The notes beneath the pieces were generated by a model, which was not told where the DNA came from, ran no database searches, and saw only the letters and a list, made by a program, of their open reading frames with translations. Shown in pieces: positions 43,984-54,600 of a stretch of DNA of 64,000 bases (positions are counted from its first letter, which is position 1; each line of letters begins with the position of its first letter). Source of the DNA: Progne subis subis (Eukaryota > Chordata > Aves > Passeriformes > Hirundinidae); assembly GCA_022316685.1 (NCBI GenBank), contig JAKJHU010001079.1, forward strand, positions 30,127-94,126. Reading direction: 5' to 3'. A program made the translations under genes and the position numbers.

Positions 43984-44848
43984 TGTAATAAATGAAAATT
44001 ATTCATGCTAATTATAACTATATTGATATTTCAGAAACACTTATTTTAGAAAATATTTGTTATAAAGTAGGAAAGGAAAAAGTAGATGTGATTAGTGTTA
44101 CAAAGCAGATGGGCCCCTTGGCAGATGCTACATGAGAAAAATAAGATACAGGATGCAGTTTGAGATAAGCAAGAGTTTCAAAGCTGGATTGGCCAAAGCT
44201 GGGACTACTCCAGGGTAGGGAGATGGGCCCTTTGCAGATGTGATGGGATACAGGATGTTTTAAGATAGAACTGGCCTTGAGATGGACAAAGCTGGGACTA
44301 TTCCAAGGTAAAGAGTTTGGATGATGGTTTGATCCATGAAATAATTACTTTTTGGAAGTTAGTTATGTATATATGTATGTATATGCTTAGTTATGTATAA
44401 CACAAAACTTAGAGTGCATGCACAACCAGTAAGGTTATTCAGGGGACGAGAGGAAGATGATGGATGAGCCTTCATCTGAAGAAGACCACCAAAAAGCCAA
44501 GAAGACCCCCTACCAACAACTGGAGCAGGAGCTATGTAGTATAGTGACGTAGATTTTACAAATTAAAAATAGGAGATTCACTGGAAATATTAATGAATAT
44601 GTATTAGCATACCGTATATAAATTTAAGTTGGATTACTTTGTTTAGTACGTGAGGTAGGGTGAGAACCCCCCCCTCCATACCCTGGTCGGTTTTGCTTAT
44701 GCTTTATCTGAACCTTAATTATCTTTAATTAATGACTGCCGAATTTTTGTATATGCTTGATTATAAAATATTACTTAAATAAAATTGAATTGCTGCTAAA
44801 TTTCACTTCATTGCTTATTAAATTAGACATTAGAGCTTTATTTAAAAC
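43984..44848 (+). repeat. ERV4 3' LTR
   Basis: It aligns with 33697-34540, starting TGTAATAAATGAAAATTATT. AATAAA is intact at 44778-44783. A short duplicated GTTATGTATA stretch (44360-44400) is absent from the 5' copy. The end is eroded (TTTAAAACC). Confidence 0.9.
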
Positions 44849-46796
44849 CCTTCCTTCCTTCCTTAGTTCCTTCCTTCCTTCCTCTTTTCCTTCTCTCTCT
44901 CTCATTACTTTCTTTCTTTCTCAGGAGCAGGTGCCCTTACCCTCCCAAAATCACTGCCCCTCCACCTCAGCCCTGCACAGCACCTTAAACTCAGCCTTCC
45001 CAATTTCACTGCAGCCTCACACAAGACACACTACCACTTCCAAAATTTCTAAAAGCACCAGCAGCTTTCAAAAACTGCCTCTCGCTTTCCCTCCCTCTTC
45101 CACCCTACTCCAAGAGCCCAAACCACCCCATCCCCCCATTGCAATCCCTACCCCTCCCAACTTTCACACCAACCCCACACTGCAATCCCCACATTACACC
45201 GACCCATCCCATCCAGGCAGGAACTCCCCACAAAGCAGGTCTTGCACACTTCCAGCCATTACAGGGCAGCCACAGCTTTTCCTCCCACTCTGTGCCAGGG
45301 CCCCACCGCCCTCCCAGGGAACAAGTCCATCCCCACATCCCAGCTCACCCTGGCCCCAAGCAGCGTCCAGCCATGGCCTGTGTCCTGGCGCTGCAGGCCC
45401 TTGGCAAGAGTCTCTCCCAGCCAGCAATTCCTGCTCTTCCCTGCTCTGGGGCAGCAGCTGCAAGTTGATTTGCTCCCTGGGCCACTGGCCCAGCCCCAAG
45501 CCAGGGCCGGGACCTTTCCCCAGAGCTCTGCTGGCACTGGCTCGCTTCGGCTGCAGCCCAGCAGCAGACGGAGCTCAGAGCTCCCCGGGGGCTGCGCCTC
45601 CTGCCCAGGGACAGCAGCAGGGGCAGCTGAGACTTCTGCCCCGGGGCCAGCAGGGAATGCAGCCCAGGGAACGGCTGGGGCTGGGCCAGGCCAGCTGCGG
45701 GCTGGAGACCAGCAAAAGCTTCTTCCCCTCCAGGGGGCTTGACCACTCACCAGGCTCCCCAGGGAATGGTCACAGCTGCGAGGCTGCCGCAGCTCCAGGA
45801 GCCTTTGGACACCGCTCCCGGGAATGCCCAGGCTGCCACTGTTGGGCTGTCTGTGCAGGGCCAGGGCCTGGACTCCATGATCCCGCTGCCTCCCTCCCAG
45901 CTCAGCCCCTTCTGCAGTTCTCACCCTTGAGCTCAGCCTTTGTGTCTCCTCCAGGCGCTGGCAGAGCTCTTGGGGCCGGGGCAGGAGCGGCACAGCCCCA
46001 GCGTTCCCCTCTCTGTGACACCACGGTGGGGACAGCTCCAACGTTCCCTGCCTGGAGACGCTCCAAGGGAAGCGTCCAGAGCCACAGCCTAGACAGCAAA
46101 ACTGAGCGGGCACTGAGCACCCCCGGCCTGGGCTGATGTGCATTGCTGTGCACACAGCTCGGGGAAGGTCCCCCTGGCCAGCTCCACAGTGCCACAGGCA
46201 AGTGTCAGATGGAGTTACAGAGCTCTGCCCAGAGCTGACAGGGGGAGTTAATTTAAAAACAAAACAAACAAACAAACAAAAACAAACAAAAAACCCCATA
46301 CAAAACAAAACATTCCCACCACCTAAAAAAAGGAACCGGAACAAAATACAAAAAAAGGAAAAAAAACCCATAACGCCACAAAGCCTAAAAAAAAAAAAAA
46401 AAGCTCTCTCCAAAATCAACAAAACCAATAAAAACAAAAGAACAAGAAAATAAACCAAACCAAACAAAAACAAACAAAAAAAACCCCACAACAAGAACAA
46501 AAAGATAAACAAATAAGAAAAAGAGAACTTCCCCCTAGCAGAGTTGTTCCATCCATCGGTTCTCACACCTGCATGCACGCAAGACCTGGGGCTGCAAAAG
46601 ATGAGGACTCATTGGGCACATTTGCAGGAAAAGCAGGTTTAGGACAGGCTTTCAGCAGAACTCTTCTCAGTTGAGTGAAAAAGGCCACTTTGGCAGCTGC
46701 AGGGCCATTGGAAATGCAGACCTCCAGACCACAGGGGAGAAAATGGCTCTGAATTCCCCTCCCCTCACACGTAAACCCTGTTCTCAGGCTGCTTCC
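44849..46796. repeat. left arm of a large inverted repeat (partner 56230-58210)
   Basis: The reverse complement matches 56230-58210 nearly base for base. In a 150-base sample near 45780-45930 only about three differences were counted. The arm includes a (CTTT/CCTT)n tract at 44850-44935 and an A/C-rich low-complexity tract at 46255-46510. Long overlapping frames on both strands are GC-driven and carry no domain. Confidence 0.9.
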
Positions 46797-47203
46797 TGTC
46801 ACCCTGGTTTTTCTGAGTTTTTTAAAGCCTTTTGATTGTTCATAAAATGGAGTCAGACCTTTTAGCTACTGTACAATATTAGGAGCAGTTTCTACTTTTT
46901 TTCTCACACATGTAACATAAACAAATCCTTTGTTTTTCATTCCCTGTCCTTTGTTTGCATATTTCTAACCTGAAAACAATTGTAACTGGCAGCTGGTCTG
47001 GCCATTTGGCTGAGGGGTGAAAACTCCAGAAGCCAATCCACAGTCAGACCCACAAATGTATAAAAAGTAAGAAATAAACAGGCGGAGGGGCTCTCGGCCT
47101 TGGTTCTCCGCCTTGGCTCAGCCCTTGGGCTCTCTCGGAGAGGAACCCTCTGCCCTGCGAAAATTCTCATCTCCGTGTGATTGCTTTGCGTATCCCGATC
47201 ACA
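46797..47203 (+). repeat. ERV3 5' LTR
   Basis: It starts TGTCACCCTGGTTTTTCTGA. TATAAAA is at 47059-47065 and AATAAA at 47073-47078, only 8 bases later. This puts the polyadenylation signal upstream of the expected start site. The LTR ends GATCACA. Confidence 0.85.
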
Positions 47204-47205
47204 AG

Positions 47206-47223
47206 TGGTGACCCTTCAATGTG
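47206..47223 (+). promoter_or_regulatory. ERV3 primer-binding site
   Basis: TGGTGACCCTTCAATGTG begins two bases after the LTR end. The first nine bases equal the start of the tRNA-Trp-type site used by alpharetroviruses; the rest differ. The assignment is tentative. Confidence 0.55.
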
Positions 47224-47281
47224 TGGAATAAACAGTCTGGTGAGGTTTCCCTTCCCCCTTTTTCCCTGTTTTGTGCCTGCC

Positions 47282-49891
47282 ATGCAGGACACTCTGGTAT
47301 TGGAGCTTTGGGAGGACCTCTTGAAGCAGAAACATGCTGAGGTCTCTTGGGAGGGGCTTCAGCGTCTGCTCACGTGGGGCAGATACCGTGGGCTCTTTCA
47401 CACGCCAAATGCTGTGCTCAGTCGGCAGGTATGGTTCCTCCTGGGGAACATCTGATGGGCGCCCTTGAAATAGATTATGATGAGGAGATTGCAGACTTGT
47501 TGCTGCAGTGGAAGTTAGTTGAGTGGGCTGTGTTTAGGTCGACCCCTCCCAGCTCGCAGGCTGCCAGCCCCGTTTCGAAGCAGGACGGGGAGCTGGAGGG
47601 GGGCGGGGTCATTATGTCAGACCCAGAAGTATTGTCTGAGTCTGAGCTTCAGCTCCTTGTGAGACAGACTCAGCCCCTCCCTCCCCGGTCTCTGCACAGG
47701 GTGGTTTTTCCCCTTCGGGCTCCGGCGCTGATCTCCCAGGGGAGGGGCTGCGTCCCGACCCCATCGGCGCTGCTTGGGCAGGGAGGGGTCGGGACCCCGC
47801 CGAGCCCGGGGCCGGTCCCCCCTGTCCCCGCGCTGCGGAGCCGCCGGAGCAGGGCAGGGCCGCCTCCCCTCCATGCCTTTCTGGCATTGGTGGGGCGGGG
47901 CGGCCCGGGGATGCGGTCCCCACTGTCGTTTGACCGGGATTCTGTCACTGTGTACTGTCCGTGCTGCCGCACGACCATCACTTACCCGATGGAGTCAGGT
48001 GAAGCAGAGCTCCCCGCTCTGCCACCCAGGCCGGGGCCGGAGGGGGTGCGTTGGCCACTTCTGTCCCCACGCTGCCTGCTGAGGGAGCGTGGGGCGGGGA
48101 TGCTGCCGGAGGCAAGGTCCCGGTCAGTCCTTCGATGGATGCTGCCCCCACGGGCAGGAGGACAGCTCTGCCCCACTCGGGGGTGGCGGTGCCTGCAGGC
48201 CTCCGCCCCCGTGCAGGGACTCTTCTCGGGGATGTCCCGGACACTCCGGCTCCCTACACCAGCCCCGTGGCCTGCGGCTGGGGGCGGTGCTCGGGGGGCA
48301 GGGAGAGACTCTGGCACAGCCAGCTCTGATGGGCTGCTGGCGGGGGACGGCGCGACCCCAGCAGTGGCCGAGGTGCTGTCACCGTCTCCGCCTCAATACA
48401 GCCCAAGCTCCCCAGCTGCGCCAGGATGTGTGCCCGCCGTGGAGCCCTTTGACTGGTCTCTGGTGGCCTGTGCCGCAGTGCTGCTGGCGGGCTCCAGCCC
48501 CGCTGAGGATGCGGCGGGCCTGGCACCAGCGGCTGGTCTGGCCCTGTCTCGCTTCCCCCTGCGAGGTGTTACGGCGGCTGCAAGCGCCGAGGTGTTAAGT
48601 TCAGCTCGAGCGGGGACACGGCCAGAATGTGGCCAGTTTTTGACAAGAGCAGGGGGTCCCGTGCCGTTGGCTCTTCATCCACAGCCTGCTGGATGCTCCC
48701 CCCGTCAGGTGACCGTACGCCCGAAAGACGGCGGGCTATTCTGAGGGGAAGTGAAAGCGAAGGTTGAAGGACTGAGCGATGGTGCTGATGCTGGTGCTGA
48801 ACCTGCAGTGTCTGGTGTTCAGCCGGTCCCCAGCCGAGTGCCTGCCTCTGACCCTGTGGGGTCCACAGGGCAGGATAAGGCAGGTGCTGCTGCTTCATCT
48901 GAGGGTCTTCAGGCCTTCCCTGTCCTTCAGGGTGCTACTCATAACACCTATCAACCCTTGGCTTGGCAGGCTTTGACAGAACTGCGTGGTGCAGTCGGGA
49001 GGTATGGTCTGGGCTCAGCTGAGGTGATGCAGGTTCTACGTTATTTTAATGCCAGTCTTTTGACGCCCTTTGACATTCGGAGCTTAGCTCGAGCCCTTTT
49101 CCCACCGTTTGAATATGACTTCTTTGAGCATAAATGGACTCAGCTGGCAGAGCGGTGGAACGGAATAGGACACTGGGTCCAGGTGATCCTAGGCGTATGG
49201 TTAATAGCAATATGCTAATGGGAACACGCAATTATACCAGGGCCGAAGGGCAGGCTGGTTATGATCCCTTGGTCCAGGAGCAGTGCCAACAAACAGGCAT
49301 GGCAGCCCTGGTTCAGACCTTACAGCTGGCTACTCCACAGCAGCCCTTTGCAACGATTGTCCAGGGAGTTGATGAGCCCTTCCTGTGCTTTGCAGGATGG
49401 CTGACGGCTGCTGTGGAGAAGCAGGTGAGTGATCCTGCAGCAAGGAAGCTCATGATTCAGTCCCTTGCTTGAAGCAGCTGCAATGCTGTTTGCAAGAGGA
49501 TAATTGAAGCGCTTCCTGGGGAACCATCCATGTCGGACATGGTTGGGGCCTGTGCAAAGGTATCCCCTTCCAGCCAACAGGTGGTTGCCGTGCCTACAGC
49601 TGTGCAGCCAGCTGTGGCTACAATCGTTCAACTGACGGTGACTACGGCTGTCCAGCCGGCCGTGCCTGCGGCCGTGCAACCGGCCGTGGCTGCTGCTGTG
49701 CAGCCTGCTTGGGTCGTTCCCCAGGGGGTGCAACAGCAGCAGTGGGGTGCTCGGACCAGGAAGAAACAGGGCAGAAAGGCACAGAAGTCTACAACTGTCT
49801 TGTTTTATTGTGCACAATGTGGAAGGCCGAATCATGCTGTGAATGCGTGTAAGGCGACAGTGCATGTGAATGGTCAGCCGTTGGGCAGTTC
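47282..49891 (+). pseudogene. gag: ERV3 gag
   Basis: ATG 47282 gives an N-terminus LVLELWEDLLKQKHAEVSW, typical of betaretroviral matrix in style. It frameshifts near 47455 into the 47347 frame (EIDYDEEIADLLLQWKLVEW). A long Pro/Gly-rich region follows to 48741, with an in-frame TGA at 48742-48744. The capsid half resumes (WQALTELRGAVGRYGLGSAEV), another shift lies near 49190, and the homology region reads IVQGVDEPFLCFAGWL. 49595-49710 holds a 24-base repeat (Val-Gln-Pro-Ala-Val-x-Ala-Ala). One CCHC knuckle lies at 49809-49850. Confidence 0.85.
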
Positions 49892-49898
49892 GGGAAAC
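49892..49898 (+). promoter_or_regulatory. ERV3 gag/pro minus-one frameshift slip site
   Basis: G GGA AAC sits in register with the nucleocapsid frame (49530 frame). One step back leads directly, with no stop, into the dUTPase frame through CGC GAC ACA to the ATG at 49922. This is a canonical betaretroviral slippery heptamer. A downstream pseudoknot was not tested. Confidence 0.75.
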
Positions 49899-50341
49899 GC
49901 GACACAGAGCGCGAAGGTGAGATGCGTGCCGACACAAAAGTCTCTGCCTCAGCCCCAACCAATGGAGATCTGCTCAGCAGGCTTGCAGCCAGCACCCGCG
50001 GTTCAGCAGGTGTTGATGTCTGCACAGCTGAGTCTGCCGTGATTGATTCGGACAAAATACACAAGGTTCCCCTGGATGCCTTTGGTCCTTTGGGTGATGG
50101 CATGAGTGCTTTCCTGATGGGGAGGTCCAGTGCCACCATTCAGGGTATCATAGTGCGCCTGGGACTGATTGATGCAGATTTTTCGGGACAGATTCACGCA
50201 ATGGTCTCCACATCCACCCCCTCTCTGACTATCCCAAAAGGCACACAAATTGCTCAACTTGTTCCTTTTAAGTCTTCTGTTTCCAGAACCGAGGACCGGT
50301 CGCGAGGTGACGGTGGCTTCAGCTCTACAGGGCCACCTTAA
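49898..50341 (+). CDS. ERV3 dUTPase domain
   Basis: The minus-one frame encodes the trimeric dUTPase motifs in order: AGVDVCTAE (motif 1), the GRSSAT motif 2 block, GLIDADFSGQI (motif 3, with its catalytic Asp), and IPKGTQIAQLVPF (motif 4 area). The terminal Gly-rich loop (GDGGFSSTG), which closes over the nucleotide, is also recognisable. The enzyme converts dUTP to dUMP and keeps uracil out of viral DNA. It ends at a TAA (50339-50341), and protease follows in the same frame, so the original product was one dUTPase-protease chain. All core motifs look intact. Confidence 0.85.
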   Translation, partial: RDTEREGEMRADTKVSASAPTNGDLLSRLAASTRGSAGVDVCTAESAVIDSDKIHKVPLDAFGPLGDGMSAFLMGRSSATIQGIIVRLGLIDADFSGQIHAMVSTSTPSLTIPKGTQIAQLVPFKSSVSRTEDRSRGDGGFSSTGPP

Positions 50342-50697
50342 GTGCGCTGGACTGCTGTCCTGACCAAAGACCATCCTGAGACGCTGTGTAACGTGTCCAT
50401 GGTTGGTGCCACGCCGTCAGAGATTCACCTTCGTGGCCTCCTAGATACGGGGGCTGACGTGAGCATTCTCTCCCTGGCTGCTTGGCCCCCGCAGTGGCCT
50501 TTGACCCTGGCAAAGACATCGATCGTGGGCTCAGGAGGAACAAAGCAATGCTACGTGAGCCAGAATCCTGTGGCCATCATGAACCCGGAGGGACAGACAG
50601 CCATAATTTGGCCTTGTGTTACTGAGATTGCTCAGAACCTCTGCGGGAGGGATATTTTGGCCGCGTGGGGGGTGCAATTGGGAACGGATTGTTGATT
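50342..50697 (+). pseudogene. pro: ERV3 protease
   Basis: Asp-Thr-Gly-Ala lies at 50444-50455 in LRGLLDTGADVSILS, and the C-terminal [10 protein letters not shown] motif at about 50650. The catalytic residues are intact. The frame follows dUTPase after a TAA and has its own stop TGA near 50695. The RT frame overlaps it in the minus-one register, as in betaretroviral pro/pol. A run of six G at 50667-50672 may be the slip point. Confidence 0.8.
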
Positions 50698-52470
50698 GGG
50701 ACCACTGTGATGAAGGGCGCAGAGTGTCCCACGCCTCCTTTACGGTGGCTGGTGGACAGACCCATCTGGGAGAACCAGTGGCCCCTCCTTCATGACAAGC
50801 TAATCGCCCTTTGTGAACTCGTACAGGAGCAGTTGCATCAGGGGCATTTGGAACCATCTACCAGTCCCTGGAACACTCCTGTCTTTTGTATCAAAAAGAA
50901 GTCTGGGAAATGGAGGTTACTACAAGACCTCCGAAAGATCAATGCCGTGATGGAAGGCATGGGGACATTGCAGGCTGGTATGCCATCGCCTACCATGCTT
51001 CCTGCGGACTGGCGGTCCTCATCGTCGATCTGAAGGATTGTTTTTTTATGATCCCTCTGCATCCCGATGACAGACCAAAATTTACCTTTACGATACCAAC
51101 AGTAAATAATGCCAAGCCCGCACAGTGGTATCAATGGAAAGTTTTGCGTCAGGGAATGCGAGATTTCCCAGTGTTATGCCAATGGTATGTAGCCCGTGCC
51201 TCTTCTGGAGTTCACAAGCAGTTTCCTGATGCTCACATCTGTCATTATATGGATGACATTCTGGTGGCTGCGCCCACCCAGGATGAGCTGCTGAGGATAC
51301 AGCCTCAATTGTTGAATGCTCTGCATTCACATGGACTGCAGAGCAGGAGCTCCAGAAAAGGTACAACAACAACCCCCCTGGAAATATTTGGGGGTCAAAA
51401 TTCTGGAACGGACAATCCGTCACCAGGAGGTGCAATTTGTGCAATCGGTGAAGACAGTGAATGATGCTCAGAAGCTGGTAGGTGTTATCACTTGGTTACG
51501 TCCTTACTTGGGACTGACCACAGCACAACTGTCTCCCTTGTTTGATTTGTTGAAAGGGGACACTGATTTAAAGTCACCTCATGAATTGACCCCTGAGGCA
51601 CGAAATGTGCTGGAGGAGGTTCAGCAAGCTGTTTCGGCTCGCCAGGTGTACCGCATTGAACCTTCCATTGATGTCACTGTGTTCATTACCACTTCTGATT
51701 TACATCCTACAGGTATCATTGGCCAGTGGAATGATGACTGGACTGATCCTCTGCACATCTTGGAATGGGTCTTCCTGCCTCATCAGCCGCATAAGACGGT
51801 AACGGCGCTGTTTGAATTGATTGCGCACTTGATAATCAAGTGCCGGCAGCGCTGTTTGCAATTGATGGGTGCAGATCCCTCAAAGGTCATACTCCTGGTA
51901 AAGAGGGAGGAATTTGATTGCAGCTATGCGAAAAATGTTTCGCTGCAAAGTGCTCTCGAGGGTTTTTCAGGGCAGATCACTTATCATCTGCCCAGCCACA
52001 AGCTATTGCAAGGGCGAAAAAATACTCAATTTTCTCTACGACCCAAAATAGCCAAGAGCCAGTGCAAGGTCCCACCTTTTTCACTGATGGTTTGGGCAAA
52101 ACAGGAAAAGCCATTGTTACCTGGCAGGATGGATATGAGTGGCAGGTTCTGGAAGGCCATGAGGATGGGTCAGCCCAACTGGTTGAACTAAAGGCTGCTG
52201 TCATGGCATTTGAGAAATTTTCCCAGGAACCTTTCAATTTGATCACGGACTCCGCCTATGTTGACGACATCGCACAGCAATTGGGTTGTTCAGTGTTGAA
52301 GGAGGTCAGTAACCCTGCCTTGTTTAATTTACTGAAGGCCCTGTGGTGTGCAATTCAGGTCAGAGTCCATCCATATTATGTTCTGCATGTAGGGAGTCAC
52401 ACTAATTTGCCAGGATTTGTAGCGGAAGGTAACGCAAGGGCTGATAAGTTGGCTAACCCAGCGTGGTAGC
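50665..52470 (+). pseudogene. pol: ERV3 reverse transcriptase and RNase H
   Basis: RT blocks: [43 protein letters not shown], and after a shift [22 protein letters not shown] is at 51246-51257, then the thumb (PPWKYLGVKI) and connection. RNase H (about 52060-52470) has Asp in FFTDGLG, Glu in QLVELKAAV, Asp in LITDSAYV and Asp in NARADKLAN, all present. Shifts lie near 51000, 51340 and 52040. It ends near a TAG at 52467. Confidence 0.85.
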
Positions 52471-53404
52471 CCCTCAGCCTGATGTGCTCGCGCAGGCCAA
52501 GGCATCGCTTGGGTTTTTCCACCAAAACGCGCATACACTGCAGAAGCAGTTTCAAGTGACAGCCACTGAGGCCAATGAAATTGTCGAGTCGTCTGACGAC
52601 TGTCGTGCCCTTGGTGCACCATTGCTGGCAGGGGTTAAACCCAGAGGCCTTAAAACCTTGGAGCTTTGGCAGACCGATGTTACCCAGGTAGCCGAGTTCG
52701 GCCGGCTCAAGTATGTGCATGTCACGGTGGATACACTCTCCTCTGCGATGTGGGCTTCTGCTCACACAGGAGAGAAAGCCCGAGATGTCATTGCCCACTG
52801 GAGGCAGGCCTTTCTTGGCATACCTTCTGCTGTGAAAACCGACAATGGTCCTGCTTATGCCTCGCAGCAGGTACGGCAGTTCCTACAGTCATGGGGTGTG
52901 TCACATAACTTTGGCATCCCTCATTCTCCGACGGGACAGGCAATTGTAGAACGCAATCATGGTACACTCAAACGTGTTCTTCAGAAGCAGAAATGGGGAA
53001 TGCAGGGTGAAACCCCGCACAGTCAGTTGGCAAAGGCTTTGTACACCATCAATCACCTTACGGTGCCGCAGAACTCAAATAATCCTGTCGTTTTGAACCA
53101 TCATCTCTCGTTGCAGGCTTCGGATGGTGAGCAACAGCCTCGAGCAAAGGTACGGGTCCGAAATTTAGTCACCAAGCAATGGGAAGGACCTTATGACCTG
53201 ATCACTATGGGGCGAGGGTATGCATGTGTGTCCACGGACACTGGGACACGCTGCCTACCTTCAAAGTGTGTCCGTCCTGACCTGCGACCACAGAGGCAGA
53301 ATTCAGCTGACAGGCAAGGTGGAAGCCATGATCAACTTGAAAACCACCAAGTGGATGAATCCTCGAGTGATCACTCTGATGATTCCTCCACAGACAGTGA
53401 TTGA
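52463..53404 (+). CDS. ERV3 integrase, open frame of 313 residues
   Basis: An open frame covers the zinc domain (FFHQNAHTLQKQF; the second Cys pair is reduced to one Cys in SSDDC). The core carries Asp in LWQTDVTQV, Asp in VKTDNGPAY and Glu in GQAIVERNHG, the D,D-35-E triad. A C-terminal domain (WEGPYDLITMGRGYACV) follows, with a Ser/Asp-rich acidic tail. It would insert viral DNA into the host genome. The loss of one zinc-binding Cys is the only clear defect. The first residues overlap the end of RNase H by a frameshift. Confidence 0.85.
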   Translation: MVAPQPDVLAQAKASLGFFHQNAHTLQKQFQVTATEANEIVESSDDCRALGAPLLAGVKPRGLKTLELWQTDVTQVAEFGRLKYVHVTVDTLSSAMWASAHTGEKARDVIAHWRQAFLGIPSAVKTDNGPAYASQQVRQFLQSWGVSHNFGIPHSPTGQAIVERNHGTLKRVLQKQKWGMQGETPHSQLAKALYTINHLTVPQNSNNPVVLNHHLSLQASDGEQQPRAKVRVRNLVTKQWEGPYDLITMGRGYACVSTDTGTRCLPSKCVRPDLRPQRQNSADRQGGSHDQLENHQVDESSSDHSDDSSTDSD

Positions 53405-53466
53405 ATTTGTATATATTCCCTTTGTAAAATTGTTCATTTTTCTTTTTCTGTTTTTTTTTTTTTTTA

Positions 53467-53483
53467 AAGTTAAAAGGGTGAGA
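53467..53483 (+). promoter_or_regulatory. ERV3 polypurine tract
   Basis: AAAGTTAAAAGGGTGAGA precedes the 3' LTR start TGTTACCC. The T-rich stretch before it (53420-53465) is common upstream of such tracts. Confidence 0.65.
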
Positions 53484-53862
53484 TGTTACCCTGGTTTTTC
53501 TGAGCTTTCTTATTAGCCTTCTTGAAATTCATAATGGAGTCAGATCTTTTAGTTACTGTTCAATATTAGGAGCAGTTTTCTACCTTTCCCATAGATGTAA
53601 CATAAACAAACCCTTTGTTTCTCATTCTTTGTCCTTTGCATATTTCTAACCTGAAAAACAACTGTAACTGACAGTGGGTCTGGCCACTGAGGATGAGGGG
53701 TGGAAACCCAAAAAGCCAATCTTCTGCCAGATCCACAAATGTATAAAAAAGTAAAGAATAAACAAAGAGGGGCTTCCTTCGCTCTCGCTCACTGAGGAGA
53801 AGCTGGAAGAACCTTTGCTTGTGAATTATTTATGTCTGTGCATTATTGCTTTGTGTGTCACG
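53484..53862 (+). repeat. ERV3 3' LTR
   Basis: It starts TGTTACCCTGGTTTTTCTGA and shares most U3 words with 46797-47080, but with many substitutions. Its U5 is a different sequence. It runs directly into ZNF-exon-like DNA at about 53863. Confidence 0.85.
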
Positions 53863-54115
53863 GCGACACCAGGGGGAAGGGGAAGGAGATTCTCCCAACA
53901 CATCCCCAGCAGGATGGCGTCGGCAGGGGGGTTGTCCTGCAGCCAGGGGCCATGCTGGGCTGGGAGATGGAGCAGGAGAGAGGGGGAAAGGGGCACTGAC
54001 TTCCTCCTCACCTGCCTGCCTGTCCTGGGGCATCTTCCTCTTCCTTACAGCCTTCGCCTCCATCTGGCCAAGGTTTTGGAATGTGAGATCCTGGTTTGGG
54101 GAAAAATACAATGTA
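53863..54115 (-). pseudogene. copy of the first ZNF coding exon
   Basis: The minus strand encodes [18 protein letters not shown] followed by a GTGAGG donor. It continues into intron sequence matching that of the ZNF pseudogene at 15.9-17.2 kb (for example the [14 protein letters not shown] frame). The similarity ends at the ERV3 3' LTR, before the acceptor and finger exon, so the rest of the gene is lost here. Confidence 0.85.
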
Positions 54116-54600
54116 TGGGCACATTGGGTTAGGGGCTACCTCCTCCCCAAGTCCATCTCTAGAAGTCACCGGGCATCTGGTGCCCATAGAAACCTCCAAA
54201 ACACCAAGATTCAATGCACCAAAATACACAAATGACCAAGATTCAGCAAAAACATCAACTATGAGTCTTCCCTCTCTGGTCCCTCCACTTTGGGGTCCTA
54301 GAGGTCCTCCCATCTGGGTTGCTGTGAGTCAAGTTTGTATTGGTGTTCCCCCACTGTGGGGTGCTGTGGCACCTGGGAATCCAGGAGGATCCTCTTCTCT
54401 GGGATCACAAGTTTGACATCACAGGTGACCCAGGGGTCAGCACTGTCTGGTGTCCCTCTTTCTGTGTCCTGGGGTATCCATGGGTCCCCCTTGTCCATGC
54501 TCCCAACATCTCCAGGCTTTTGGAACATTCCCAGTTCTCCTACTGCCCGTTTCTGCTCCCCCCATACCCGGGTTTCCCTCCCAGCCCTGCTGGTACCGGG
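54116..54600 (-). other. upstream of the ZNF exon copy; no gene recognised
   Basis: It shows loose similarity in style to the 17200-17450 region upstream of the other ZNF copy. No domain in any frame. Confidence 0.35.

Larger units (their letters stand above)
33697..44848 (+). mobile_element. ERV4: gammaretrovirus-like provirus with two LTRs
   Basis: The order is 5' LTR, TGG primer-binding site, leader, gag, UAG, protease, RT, RNase H, integrase N-terminal remnant, a block of Cys-rich frames, env, polypurine tract, 3' LTR. Gag, protease and RT align in order with ERV1 (for example VSPHHTPIL against MSPHNTPIL), so they are two members of one clade. Frames are broken many times, so this copy is older than ERV1. 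Flanking bases at the two ends differ and no target duplication is seen. Confidence 0.9.
46797..53862 (+). mobile_element. ERV3: betaretrovirus-like, env-less provirus
   Basis: The order is LTR, primer site, gag, dUTPase, protease, RT, RNase H, integrase, polypurine tract, LTR. dUTPase between nucleocapsid and protease, and a minus-one slip site, are betaretroviral traits. Integrase is followed within about 80 bases by the polypurine tract, so env is absent, as in IAP-like elements. There are several frameshifts and stops. The two LTRs are clearly diverged, roughly a fifth of positions by eye, and their U5 parts do not align. The flanks share no target duplication. Confidence 0.9.

Noticed and set aside
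44757..46578. Very long frames on both strands (459 and 439 codons).
   Set aside because: They overlap antisense to each other inside GC-rich inverted-repeat DNA, are Ala/Pro/Gly/Ser-rich, and show no domain. The partner arm breaks them differently.
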